Shown here piece after piece: positions 24,601-34,830 of a DNA stretch of 64,000 bases (within the stretch, counting starts at the first letter, position 1; every line of letters starts with the position of its first letter). The notes beneath the pieces are model-generated. The model did not search any database and was not told where the DNA came from. It saw nothing but the letters and a program-made list of their open reading frames with translations. A program made the position numbers and the translations under genes. The DNA is from Globisporangium splendens (lineage: Eukaryota > Oomycota > Peronosporomycetes > Pythiales > Pythiaceae). The DNA lies in NCBI GenBank assembly GCA_006386115.1, contig VFIW01000030.1:248001-312000 (forward strand), in the 5' to 3' direction.

Positions 24601-25162
24601 AATGACAACCCCACGGTTGCGCAAATGAGCCCGCCTGAAGCGGGTTTCCGCCTCGATCGTCAGCCCATCCAGCCACTGAACTCTTCGGCGGGACGTGCGA
24701 GCACCTCACCACGAGACTCGCTGGGGATTTGAACAGGTCACGAGGAACTCGTCGCGTCGCACGCTGCCTGCTGGCAATCAAAGGCTGCACACACCAATTT
24801 GTTGAAGTCAGCGCGTAATTGCGAAGTGGCTCCATGTCGAGCAAATCCCTCATTTTGCGTCCTCTAAAATGCCAAGTGGCAGACTGCGCGTGGGCAACTT
24901 GGTGGGCTGCCGTTTCTTGCACGATAGGGGGTCACATCGTGTGCGGACTGTCGTAGGCATGACTGGCTCGGATGGGAGAACGTGATTGTCTTGTGCGTTG
25001 GAATGCTTTGCAGCTCTGCGTGTGTTGGTGTAGAACTTCAGGTCTGCAGGATACTGACAGTGTCAATTTATCGATCCAGATAAATGCTGGGTTCTCTAAT
25101 TTGATGAGTGTCACTATTTGAGAATAGTGGCAATCGTGCTTAATGGCATTATCATCACCATC
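21677..25162. other. 3.5-kb gene-poor spacer with degenerate repeats
   Basis: No intact gene was recognised. A GA-microsatellite with a G run lies at 21871-21896. Two diverged copies of an ~80-bp sequence (CAAGACRTAGGTTC...AATCGATTCTG...CTGGTT) start at 23226 and 24451. A strong 13-bp hairpin lies at 24081-24112. Protein-like but unclassifiable short frames occur at 22146-22379 (+) and 24446-24922 (-). Old transposon remains are the likeliest content. Confidence 0.5.
24081..24112. repeat. Perfect 13-bp inverted repeat with 6-nt loop
   Basis: CAGTCTTTAGTCT, a TCAAAG spacer, then AGACTAAAGACTG. The arms are exact reverse complements. The element stands alone in a gene-free stretch. It could be the core of a miniature element, a hairpin transcript or a protein-binding site. 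Confidence 0.85.
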
Positions 25163-26759
25163 ATGGCTGCCAAACTGGCGAGAAGAATGCTGCCAAGCAG
25201 CAAGTTGCAGGCATACTTGACGCGGCTCCGCTGCCCGCCGTTCCTCAATGTGGATGCGAGTCCGGAGCGCGAGCAGAGCGTGCTCTCGAGCGAATTCCGT
25301 CGGACGCTGTTGTTGTGGCTGTTTGCCGTGTACCAGACGCCTAGCGTGCGTCTTCTTGAGGAGGAAACCTGGACGCGATTCGAGCCGTCGACGCAGGAAC
25401 TGCTCCAGTGGCTCCACCTCCTGGTACAACAAGTGCCATATACAGTGAGGGGTTCACTCACTGTAGCTAACTTGGCGCGTGCAATGCATATTTTAAGGGA
25501 GTACAAGATGGCAGCGCGTTGGTGGAAGGCGAGCCAAGTTTCGAGACCGCGTGTGCACAGTTGCTGTTGGTAGCCGAGTGCGTCCATGGTCGCGTCCTGC
25601 TGGAGGTACTGCTTCCTGCTGGTTGTATTGTGTGTCTGCATGTGGAGCTCATATTCAATGCGATTGACTTGCTCTCGTATGGATTGGTGCATGCACAGGA
25701 AAAAGGCGAGCAGGCGTGCTTGCTGGAGTCGTTTAACCTTCTCGATGACATCGCCTCCCACGCGGTGCGTAGCTGCTGTGCGAGTATATGCTGCTTATGC
25801 ATTTGTAGCTTTACGTGTGCGCTTATGTGAGCAAATCAAAATGCAGGAAAGCATCTTTGACGCTCGCTGCGAGATCTTCCCTGTGAGCATCCAAATGATC
25901 GCGAGTGCTGACAGCGGAGCGCCATACAACCCAGCGCAGGTCCAGGAAGAGATGCATTCGATCGAACGGGTGCGAATTACTATCTCTACTGCAATCCAAA
26001 GGGGGAGATGGAACGACAAACTCACACTGTCTTTCTCTTTCTTTTCAGCAAACTCAGGCAATCGCAGCTCGGATTACGTCGGCGAGAGACCGACTCGAGG
26101 CACTCGCTGGCGGTGCAACAGTGTCTACAGATACAGATGAGTCGAGAGCTCTAAGCAAAGCGCTGGGGATCTACTTACACGAGTCCATGGCGCTAATGGA
26201 AGAGTACGGTTCAGGATTGGTGGTTGTGTACGGCATTTTGCAATCGATCGGACGACTGACGCCATTGGTCTGTATGCTACACAAAATATACGAACGCAGA
26301 GCGAGGACGATGCTCCAGGACGAAGTCGCGTGCTGGCTGACAGACTCGACGCCACAGCTCATGAATCTCGGTGCGGCTGCAAACGAGACCTACCAGCGCA
26401 TCGACAAAGTGCTCCAGTTTTTCGAACGCACCGAGGTAACCGCGCTCAGCGTGCTTCATCCCTTTGATCCGTGCTATTCACCGCTCGTTTTTGCTGCGCC
26501 ACTGAGATAGGCATCTGCGCAGCTGAGTCGAGATGGCGGCACCTTGCAAAAAGCCCATGAAGTCACCACATAGTACGTTTTGCCTTAGGGTCATGGTTCC
26601 TTGATTCACTCCCTTGACTCTCACGCTCTATGTATTGCTTTGTGGGATCCACGTAGCTGTCAGGAGGTGGTAAACCGCATCGCACCTGATCTCCGAGACC
26701 AGCTCGACACGCTCGAGACGTCATTAGCAGCAATAGGAACCACCAGAATCGCCTCATAA
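25163..26759 (+). CDS. Coiled-coil protein, possibly augmin subunit HAUS7-like
   Basis: Six exons fit in phase: 25163-25444, 25498-25764, 25847-25969, 26049-26435, 26511-26572 and 26657-26759, giving 407 residues. Start chosen at ATCATGG (25163). The N-terminal part (LQAYLTRLRCPPFL...RRTLLLWLFAVY) resembles the compact helical head of augmin subunit 7, where a 'L..L.CP' segment precedes a 'LLLWL' helix. The rest is helical and coiled-coil-rich (SALSKALGIYLHESM-type repeats; VVNRIAPDLRDQLDTLETSL). Length is near that of human HAUS7 (~368). Augmin nucleates branch microtubules in the spindle. The family call is tentative and rests on pattern memory. The exon structure is better supported than the name. 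The last two introns could alternatively be read through to a stop at 26510. Confidence 0.6.
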
Positions 26760-26963
26760 GTAGCCCGTATCCATCATGACCCTACAGTGTTCTCTCAGAT
26801 CAAGGGCTTGAATGTCGCAACCACTTCTCATTGGATAGAATTATCATCTCGGACGTAATGATTGGATGAAATTCTGTACTTTCCTCTTTTTCGTGTCTGT
26901 GCAGCCCAGAAAACGAAAAGCTCGCATCAAAGCAGCATTCCAGGAGCCAGAAAGCCGATCGAC

Positions 26964-28666
26964 ATGATGCTCCAGCGGAACGACAGCGCCCAGCAGCGAC
27001 AGCCAGACGAGTACCAGCGCTACGTGGTGCCGGGCATCCAGAACCTGGGCAACACATGCTTTTTCAACGCGATCCTGCAGGCGCTCGCGTCCGTGAGCAG
27101 CTTCCAAGAGTATCTTGACGAGGTCGTGTGCCAGTCGGCCCTCAAAGCGCATGCGCGCCACATCCCGTTCACAAAGGCTCTCCACGACTGCATCGAAGGT
27201 ACCTGCGTGTTAGCTATTGTCTTTTTGTATATGCGTGTGTGGTGTGTCGCTATTACCGTGTTAGGATATGGCATTCACCGTGGAAAGTTCTTGTATTGTT
27301 TGTCCTCTTTGTCCTGTGTGTGTTTGGGTAGAATTGGCGCCGACAATGGAGCATGAGCCACGTCCTCCGGTCGTTCCGAGACGACTGAACGCTGAGCTTG
27401 TGTACAAACTGGCCGCGTTCCGTGGCAACAAGCAGCAGGTCCGTTTCTTAGATCCTCTGACGAGGAGGATCTCCAGCGGTTCAAAAAGCTAATGAGGCTG
27501 TTTGTCTGCTGTGTTTGCCCCATTAGGATTCACAAGAGCTGCTGCAGTTTCTAATGAACTTGGTGAGCGAAGAACAGAGGCACTGCGCCGTCCGCGACAA
27601 TGGGCTCCGCGATCTCACTAGCTGCGACGAAGCTGCGTTCATGTCCAAGTCGATCAGCGATCTCCGCCACGACGAGTCCGTGAAGAACCACAAATACTGG
27701 AATCCGCTGCATGGACTGCAGGTGAACCTGCTGCAGTGCACCAAGTGCAAGCGATACCGACCGATGAACAACCACCCATTTCTCGACGTCTCGCTCTCGT
27801 TCAAGAGCGACCAGGGCAAGAAACCCGTGACGCTCGCAGACTGCCTAAGAATGTACACGGAGCCCGAGGCGATCCAAGGTGTGGAATGCAGCTACTGCAG
27901 TGTGTTACAAGAGCTTCGTGTCGCGAAGCAGGCATTCGAGACCACGCAGCGCCAAATCGCGCGGGAAAAAGCGAGTTTTGACGATGTGGACCTCGAAATC
28001 GTGCAGCACGAACGCAAGGAATGGATCCACACGATGGAAAAGGCGCTGACGTCGAGCCAAGTGATCGACCTCGAAGACTTTGACCAGCACATCCCACGCG
28101 TGCTGCAAGATTGCCACAAACGATTGCAGTTCTCGCGCAGCCCCGATGTGTTTTGCTTCCACTTTAACCGCAAAGTGTACCTTGCGTGGAGCGGGAGTGC
28201 GCGGAAGCTCGATACACACGTCAACTTCCCGCTTGAGCTCGACATGAGCGCGTTCTGCGAGTACGAGCAAGCGGCGACAGAGGACAAGGCGCTGATGAAT
28301 GGGTACACGAGTAGTAGCAGTGCGTTCCACAGTGGGAAGGCACTCAACGGCCACAAACAGTCGTCACCGTTCGGTTCGCTGGGGCTGCCTTCGTTCACGC
28401 ACCCGCACCTTATTTATCAGCTCAAAGCTGTGATTCTGCACCAGGGCAACGAGCGGTACGGCCACTTCACGGCCTACCGCCGCATCGCGAACGGCCAGTG
28501 GTTCTTCATCTCGGACGACGCCGTGCGTAATGCGACCCAGGAGGAAGTGCTCAAGAGCTGCGCGTACATGTTGTTTTACGAGCGCAAGACGCGCACCAAG
28601 CACGTGGAGAGCACCGAAGACGACGACGATAGTCTGCCCGACGTCCCGTTTGAGCCGCGCGTATAG
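26964..28666 (+). CDS. Ubiquitin-specific protease, USP30-like
   Basis: Three exons (26964-27198, 27332-27438, 27527-28666) encode 493 residues. Peptidase C19 boxes are complete: Cys32 in NLGNTCFFNAILQAL, QQDSQELLQFLMN, the His box GHFTAYRR (His about 427) and the Asp in FISDDAVR. A zinc-finger pair, CTKC and CSYC, lies in the fingers region. The Cys box, spacing and C-terminal 'YMLFYER' are closest to USP30, the mitochondrial outer-membrane deubiquitinase that opposes mitophagy. However, the N-terminal membrane helix of USP30 is not visible here. An upstream exon might supply it: a pyrimidine-rich acceptor-like sequence (CTGTGCAG) ends at 26902, and the frame is open back to it. The start at 26964 is therefore provisional. 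Confidence 0.88.
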
Positions 28667-29077
28667 AAGAAGAACGAGAAGCTGGTTTTGGAGTCGTGTA
28701 GTGTGTGATTTTGTTGAATAACGAACTCAAATTGAAACGTGTGACCACCTCTGAGCTTTGATCGGAGCGAGAGCTACTAACGCCAGCATTTAGACGCAAC
28801 AATCGCAATTTCAGAACGAGTAGCTGCTCGTTTGAAGCTACTCGCATTCTTCACATGTCTTTCTCCCAATTCCCATAATATGAGTTAGTCCGCTTGGGAC
28901 TCCCAAGTTGGGAGTGTCGTATGCTCACATGATCTCGATAAGTACAAGTAGTATCTGCGTTAAGTGCTGCCACCATCACCGTGAGCTCAACATTGCTGTG
29001 TCTACATACCTGGGCAGCTACAGAGTTTGCATTGTCGTCCTTTCCATTTCTGGTTTTTCTTGCAGTGCAGCGGAGCG
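28667..29077. other. Convergent 3' spacer
   Basis: About 410 bp separate the 3' ends of the rightward USP gene and the leftward AcD-domain gene. A small near-palindrome ACTCCCAAGTTGGGAGT lies near 28900. No gene seen. Confidence 0.5.
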
Positions 29078-31936
29078 CTAATTGAATCCATACTCCTGTC
29101 GGCAGCGCTTGACGACGCCGATGAGGAAGCCGCTTCGGTTCCGGACCGTCGTGAGGTTGGCGTTCGCGAATCGCGTGAGCACTTCGTTCGCCAACGCCTC
29201 AGACAGCTGCCCGAGCACTTCGTAGCATTTCTCGCCAAACTCGTCGATGGAAGAGATGACGCCGCTCGCGGCCATAGTCTGCAAGTGGTTCTGCACCGAC
29301 AGCGGGAGTGCGCCGATCGCTTGCTGGAGGCTAGGAGTCTTTGCCAACATGGCGGGTGCCGACGATGGGATGACGACTGGAGCTGGTGATACCGTCAAAA
29401 TGGGCATTCCCTGCTGGTGGAGCTGTCCATGAGCAGATGCACCTAAGCCAGAAGGTTGCGCATCGTAGTACCCACCAGCGCTTCCAGGAGGAGCGCCACG
29501 AGGATCCACTGCTCGCTGAAATCCGCTTTGCCGCGCAGGCTCGCCCGTTGGAAACGCCAAAAGCGCTTCTTGTGCGCCAGGAGCAGCATACGCATTCTGA
29601 TTCACTGGCGGCACCATTGCAGCAACAGGAACAGCACCAGCTCCAATCGGAGCGGCAGGAATCCCTGCTGCCGGTCGACCATGTTGCGTGTCATTCAGCT
29701 GCTTGGCAGCGATCGACTTTTCGTTCACGCGGTTGATGATGCCAACGAGGAAGCCTTGCAAATTGTCGATCTGCGCCAAATCGACGTTGCTAAAGTTCTC
29801 GACAGCGCGCAACGCAACGTGTTCGGGCAGGTGATGCAATCGCGAGAGCACATTGTCGTTGAGCGCTTCCTGGAGCCGTCCTTCCGTGACCATGTTCTGC
29901 AGCACGAGCTTCACGCTTCGTGGAAGACGTTCGAACAATTCGTTCGTCTCCAACCTTAGTTCTTGGTTAGCAGTAGGCTGACTGCCACTGGTCGTCGTCG
30001 GATGAGGCACGAACTCCGATTCCCCGGCATGATGCTCGGCTTGACGTCGACGAGGATCGCTCGGTTTCCCACTCGACTGGAGACTGCTATCGCCGCTACG
30101 TCCAGATAAAGCTGGTGGCTGCTGTGGCGCCGAGGTACTACCACTAGGTTGAACGCCTCCTTCGTGCGTAGCTTTTCGAGGATCGCTTGGTTTTGTACTG
30201 ATATCGCGACCAAATTCGTCCACCATCGAGGACACAGGTGCGGACTGCGCGCGTACGACTGGTGAGTGGTGGTGGCTCGAGCGTAAACCGCTGGCTGTTC
30301 GGTGCTTTGCTGCTACTGGGTCTTCTTTCTGGTATGGCACGGGGACCGACGAGATCCCGTGCACGGGAAATGGCGGCGCGTACCCATGCTCGAAGAGCCC
30401 AGGATCGGCTTTGTAGTCTGCAATGTAGACACTCACAGGCTGGAGCGACGGGACGTGCGGATTCTCCTTCAGGTACTCGTGGTAGATGCGCATGAGCTGG
30501 CCGTTCTTGTCGCGGATGTCCTTCATCGGCACCCGCGTAAACCGCGCGACGATCGACACTTGCGCGAACTCCGGCAGCGAACTCACAGACGCAAACGCAG
30601 CGCGACTCACTTGCGTCATCTCGAAGTCCGAGCTGCCACTCTGGAAATCCTTCAGACGGTCCCACGCGGCATCGCTGAGCCCCTTTTTGTCTTCTTCTTT
30701 GCGTCGCGGTTCGATGTTGTCCGGTTTGCGATCCAGCGACGACCTCGTGCTCTCTGGACTACGACTGCGCTGTCGCTTCGAGGCTCTCTGATCCGCTTGT
30801 TGCAGTGGCTGCTGCTGCTCGTCGTGCGTATTCATAGCTCCAGACTCTGCTGGAGGAGCGGACGACTTGCGCTTCAGCGTAGCGTCTGGAGCGTCTAAAA
30901 GCCCTGAAACAGGCGGCGACTGCACCTGCGGCACCTGGTGACTACTGCTCTCATGACCAGCATCATCATATGGCGATGGATTCGACGGATCGTACGCGTC
31001 CTGGTCGTACGACGGGTTCGCTGGATCGTACTCATCGTCATCGTGATGACTGCCTCCTGGATTTGCTGGATCGTACTCGTCGTCCTCATGGTTGTCTTCA
31101 TGGCCGCCTGCATGCGCTGCGTCGTATGCGTTCTCGTCATGCGCCGAAGGGTTCGCAGGATCGTATTCATCGCTTCCATGGCGTTCGTACATATCGTTGA
31201 CACGATCATATCCAGGATCGGCTGGATCGTACTCGTCCGTATCGTGATGATTATCCCCTTCCTGCGCGTCATGTGGATGCTCATCGTCGCCATTGTGACC
31301 ATTTTCTACATTTTCACCACCTCTATGCGTTTGCGCGTCTCCTTCACTACTCGTAGCAGTTTGCGGCTCCGTAGTCTCGTCCACTACTTCCGCAGCGCTC
31401 TGTTCATCTGCATTAGGCTGAGACTGCTCGGCACTAGCGTCCTCGCTAGACCCTTCACATTCAGCAGAAGCACCACTGGAACTACCTGCTGCTCTTATAT
31501 CAGCGCACTCAGTAGGCTCACTGTCGTCCACGGTCTCCATAGGCGCATCCTGGGGACCATCTGCATTAGACTGAACCTGCTCGGCATCAGCATCCTCGCC
31601 ACCGTCGTCACCACGCTCGCCATCTTCCTTAGCTTGCTCGTCTTCAACAGCACCGCCCAAACCACCCACCGCATCTTTATTAGCGTGATCTACAGGCTCA
31701 TCCGCATTCTCCATATGTGCATCTTGAGTTTGCTCGTTGTGCCTATTGGCTGGCTCGTCGTCGCCGCCCATGCCTTCGTCTTCGGTGTCATTCGGATCCT
31801 CTGGCTCGTTCGCTTCGCCAGTGGCATGCTCCTGTGGCTCTTCCTGCTGCGGCTGCTCTGGTGGCGCATGAACCGCCACAGAAGGCGCATCCTCCACCGG
31901 CGCCGGCGCGTCCGCCATCGCACCTCCCAGCTCCAT
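29078..31936 (-). CDS. Acidic protein with DEYDPANP repeats and three hnRNP-Q-AcD-like domains
   Basis: An intronless gene of 952 residues, started at the ATG at 31936 (MELGGAMADAP). The first ~250 residues are extremely acidic. Next come five spaced copies of [DE]YDP[AS][DN]P at about 233-330, then a basic, Ser/Arg-rich nuclear-type segment (KRQRSRSPESTRSS). Three helical domains follow: LSDAAWDRLKDFQSG..., LPRSVKLVLQNMVTEG... and, at the extreme C-terminus, LPLSVQNHLQTMAASG.... Each ends in a '[NR]-x-[QS]-G-F-L-[IV]-G' type motif (LQGFLVGII, RSGFLIGVVKR). They resemble the N-terminal acidic domain (AcD) of hnRNP Q/R, a small protein-binding fold. No RRM is present. A nuclear RNA-processing adaptor is plausible. 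The function is not known. Confidence 0.82.
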   Translation of the reverse strand: MELGGAMADAPAPVEDAPSVAVHAPPEQPQQEEPQEHATGEANEPEDPNDTEDEGMGGDDEPANRHNEQTQDAHMENADEPVDHANKDAVGGLGGAVEDEQAKEDGERGDDGGEDADAEQVQSNADGPQDAPMETVDDSEPTECADIRAAGSSSGASAECEGSSEDASAEQSQPNADEQSAAEVVDETTEPQTATSSEGDAQTHRGGENVENGHNGDDEHPHDAQEGDNHHDTDEYDPADPGYDRVNDMYERHGSDEYDPANPSAHDENAYDAAHAGGHEDNHEDDEYDPANPGGSHHDDDEYDPANPSYDQDAYDPSNPSPYDDAGHESSSHQVPQVQSPPVSGLLDAPDATLKRKSSAPPAESGAMNTHDEQQQPLQQADQRASKRQRSRSPESTRSSLDRKPDNIEPRRKEEDKKGLSDAAWDRLKDFQSGSSDFEMTQVSRAAFASVSSLPEFAQVSIVARFTRVPMKDIRDKNGQLMRIYHEYLKENPHVPSLQPVSVYIADYKADPGLFEHGYAPPFPVHGISSVPVPYQKEDPVAAKHRTASGLRSSHHHSPVVRAQSAPVSSMVDEFGRDISTKPSDPRKATHEGGVQPSGSTSAPQQPPALSGRSGDSSLQSSGKPSDPRRRQAEHHAGESEFVPHPTTTSGSQPTANQELRLETNELFERLPRSVKLVLQNMVTEGRLQEALNDNVLSRLHHLPEHVALRAVENFSNVDLAQIDNLQGFLVGIINRVNEKSIAAKQLNDTQHGRPAAGIPAAPIGAGAVPVAAMVPPVNQNAYAAPGAQEALLAFPTGEPARQSGFQRAVDPRGAPPGSAGGYYDAQPSGLGASAHGQLHQQGMPILTVSPAPVVIPSSAPAMLAKTPSLQQAIGALPLSVQNHLQTMAASGVISSIDEFGEKCYEVLGQLSEALANEVLTRFANANLTTVRNRSGFLIGVVKRCRQEYGFN

Positions 31937-32313
31937 ACTATTGCTGATTTTGTCCCTGTTGCACGCCAATGCCAATTACGGCGTCCCGTAAACAATCACC
32001 CCCAAGCAAACACACGTAATTACGCTCCATAAACAACTTTTTACGAGTGTGGGACGACACATGGTTCCCCCTCAAGTTGCAATCGTCTCTCCATCGATTT
32101 GATTGGGTATAATAGTATCGTCGATATCTATGATTGGCGTAAAATAGACATGTTTAGACGAGTGCGCGAGTTGAATCAGCTCCCTCCTACTTCAAGTGAT
32201 CCACCACATGCGAGGCAACATGGAGGTCAGACCCGCATTTGCCACGCATCGTCATCGTCGTCTGCATAGAGACGACACCTTACCACCAAGCCTTTCACTC
32301 GTAAATAAGAAGG
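31937..32313. promoter_or_regulatory. Divergent promoter region
   Basis: 377 bp lie between the divergent starts of the AcD-domain gene (-) and glutaryl-CoA dehydrogenase (+), so both promoters must sit here. No clear Inr match was found. Confidence 0.6.
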
Positions 32314-34174
32314 ATGCTCGCAGCCACGAAGCTCACGCAACGCCTCGCCGCCTCGGGTGCGCGCGGCATGGCTGGCAAGGCGACCTTCAACTGGCGCGAC
32401 CCGCTGCACCTTGAAGCGCAGCTGACCGACGAGGAGCTCATGATCAAGGTACGTTTTGCGTCTCCACTTGTACGTTTTGCTTGCATGATGTGTGCTGATG
32501 TGGATGTCGTTGTGTGGTGCTTGGAGTAGAAATCGGCGACGGATTACTGCCAGGGCAAGCTCTTGCCACGCATCGTGGAAGCGAACCGCAATGCGAAGTT
32601 CGACAAGGCGATCATGAAGGAAATGGGTGAGATGGGGTTCTTGGGACCTACGATTGAGGGCTACGGATGCGCAGGTGTCGGATACGTGTCATATGGTCTC
32701 ATCGCGAACGCCGTCGAGCAAGTCGACAGCGCCTACCGATCGGCGATGAGCGTGCAATCGTCGTTGGTGATGCACCCCATCAACACGTTTGGCTCGGAGG
32801 AGCAGAAGGAAAAGGTACGACAAACGAGAGCCTAAGCGTGCGTGAGCAGAAATGACAAGTGATGAGGGCTGACTTGGCATTTTTGAATCTCAATTGTATG
32901 CAGTACCTTCCACGCTTGGCGACGGGTGAACTCATCGGTTGCTTTGGTTTGACAGAACCAAACCACGGATCGGACCCTGGCTCGTACGTTTTGGACAATT
33001 GCTTGTAATGAGGACGATATTCTCTACCAGTAGATGAAACTGATCCGTTTATTATTGTGCAACAGGATGGAAACCCGTGCGAAGCTCCAAGGCGGAAAGT
33101 ACATTTTGAACGGCTCCAAGAACTGGATCACGAACGCGCCAATCGCCGATGTGTTTTTGATCTGGGCCAAGGATGACGAAGGCGACATCAGAGGCTTCCT
33201 CCTCGAAAAGGTACAACCTTACTTTACACAAACTCGCGTCGTGCTGGGAGTCTCTAACCATGCTGCTTCTCGTTTTCTTATGTCCACACAGGATTTCCCT
33301 GGTCTCTCCACGCAATACATCCACGGCAAGGCCACTTTGATGGCGTCGGCGACCGGCATGGTATGATTTTCACGTTGTTACAAGAGTTTGCATACAACCC
33401 CACCTAGACAGTGGTGTGAATCTCCACTCACCCGGTTACCTTCTTGCTTTTCTCCAGATTTTCATGGAAGACGTTGAAGTGCCAAAGGAGAACATGTTGC
33501 CAAAGGTGAAGGGACTCAAGGGGCCATTCACGTGCCTGAACAGTGCGCGTTACGGCATTTCCTGGGGCGCTTTGGGTGCTGCATGTGCGTCTACATTTTG
33601 ATTCCTTTATTTGTCTCCTGGTCTATGCAGTGAATACATGATGCTAATCGTGTTTATGTGTGTGTGTAGACTCGTGTTTCGATGTTGCGCGCCAATACAC
33701 GCTCGACCGTAACCAATTCGGCGCTCCTCTTGCTGCGTACGTTCCTCCCTTTGATGTGTTCTCTGGAATGGATGACTGAGTTATCTAACTGGTTCATCTG
33801 TCCACCGTGATTTCTGTGGAAACAGCAACCAATTGATCCAGAAGAAGCTCGCGGACATGAGCACGGAGATCGCGATCGGTCTCCAAGGCTGCTTGCGAGT
33901 CGGTCGCCTGCTCGACGAGGGCAAGGCGCCTGTGGAACTGATCTCGATGGTTAAGCGCAACTCGTGTGGCAAGGCGATCGAGATTGCGCGCGCGGCACGC
34001 GACATGCTTGGTGGAAACGGTCTCTCGGACGAGTACCACGTCATCCGCCACGCCGTCAACTTGGAAGCCGTGAACACGTACGAAGGCACGCACGACATCC
34101 ACGCGTTGATTTTGGGCCGTGCGATCACGGGTCTCCCAGCGTTCGTGCCACGCGCGGCTCCTGCCGGTTTCTGA
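32314..34174 (+). CDS. GCDH: Glutaryl-CoA dehydrogenase, mitochondrial
   Basis: Eight exons (32314-32448, 32530-32814, 32904-32983, 33066-33210, 33292-33360, 33458-33584, 33670-33736, 33826-34174) encode 418 residues, near the 438 of the human enzyme. The N-terminus ([21 protein letters not shown]) looks like a mitochondrial presequence. Acyl-CoA dehydrogenase motifs are present: [49 protein letters not shown]. The catalytic base is Glu389 in [12 protein letters not shown]. The enzyme oxidises and decarboxylates glutaryl-CoA to crotonyl-CoA in lysine, hydroxylysine and tryptophan breakdown, passing electrons to ETF in the mitochondrial matrix. All introns are GT-AG and under 130 nt. Similarity is high along the whole length. 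Confidence 0.96.
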
Positions 34175-34830
34175 GCAGCAGGGCTCTTGTTTTTAAATGC
34201 CGTCGCATATTCGTGCGTTAGGTGACAAATGTGACAATAAACAGTAAGCAAAACCTGTGTGTTGGAGTGCAGAGATTCACTCGTGTACGAAAATGCTCAT
34301 GTACTGCAATATGTTAGTTTGTTGTTTCAGCGTATCAAACAGAGAGATGAATTTGATTCAAGTCACATCTGGATTGGCCAGAATAAATGATAGAGTATAC
34401 TATGATTGGCTGAAAGCAGCGTTTGCCGGACAACATTCGCGCAACATTTTTCGCGTCACACGCGGCGGATCCTCCCACGACAACAAACAACAGACAGCTC
34501 ATTGTTCAAGCGCCGTCGACCAAGTGCATGTACGAAGCGCTTGCGCTCTGTGTATGCGGCTGCCCCCACGTCGCCCCCTCCTCTCTTATTAGAAGAACAG
34601 TGAGGAGACGCTTGCTGTGCGTCTCCACTGTTCGCCTCTGTGTGAAGCTGTGGGTTGTCCTACAAGCGAGAGAAGGAGCGAAGTGGGGGCTAATGTGGGA
34701 GTGGTCCGCGCCGCGTTCTCGCTGGCCACAATCGATCTTACGATGCGCTCTTTGTCTGTTGTTATCTGCCTGTATCTCGTGTATCTGCGTATAGAGATCG
34801 CCAAGGGGAGGGTGCTGAATCGCCAGAGCC
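34175..34830. other. Intergenic spacer with a hairpin
   Basis: About 650 bp between GCDH and AP-1 gamma. It contains the inverted repeat at 34595-34633 (see separate entry) and otherwise no recognised element. Confidence 0.5.
34595..34633. repeat. Imperfect hairpin upstream of the AP-1 gamma gene
   Basis: GAACAGTGAGGAGACGC and GCGTCTCCACTGTTC pair over 15 bp with a 2-nt bulge and a 7-nt loop. It lies ~200 bp before the AP-1 gamma ATG, so it would be in the promoter or 5' UTR. Confidence 0.75.

Noticed and set aside
26436..26510. Read-through of the fourth exon of the coiled-coil gene to a stop at 26510
   Set aside because: Splicing here and at 26573-26656 adds a coding-like coiled coil with phases that close exactly, so the longer model is preferred.
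30938..32032. 364-codon hydrophobic plus-strand frame resembling a membrane protein
   Set aside because: It is antisense to the acidic AcD-domain gene. Asp/Glu codons read backwards give Ile/Val/Leu, producing false membrane segments.
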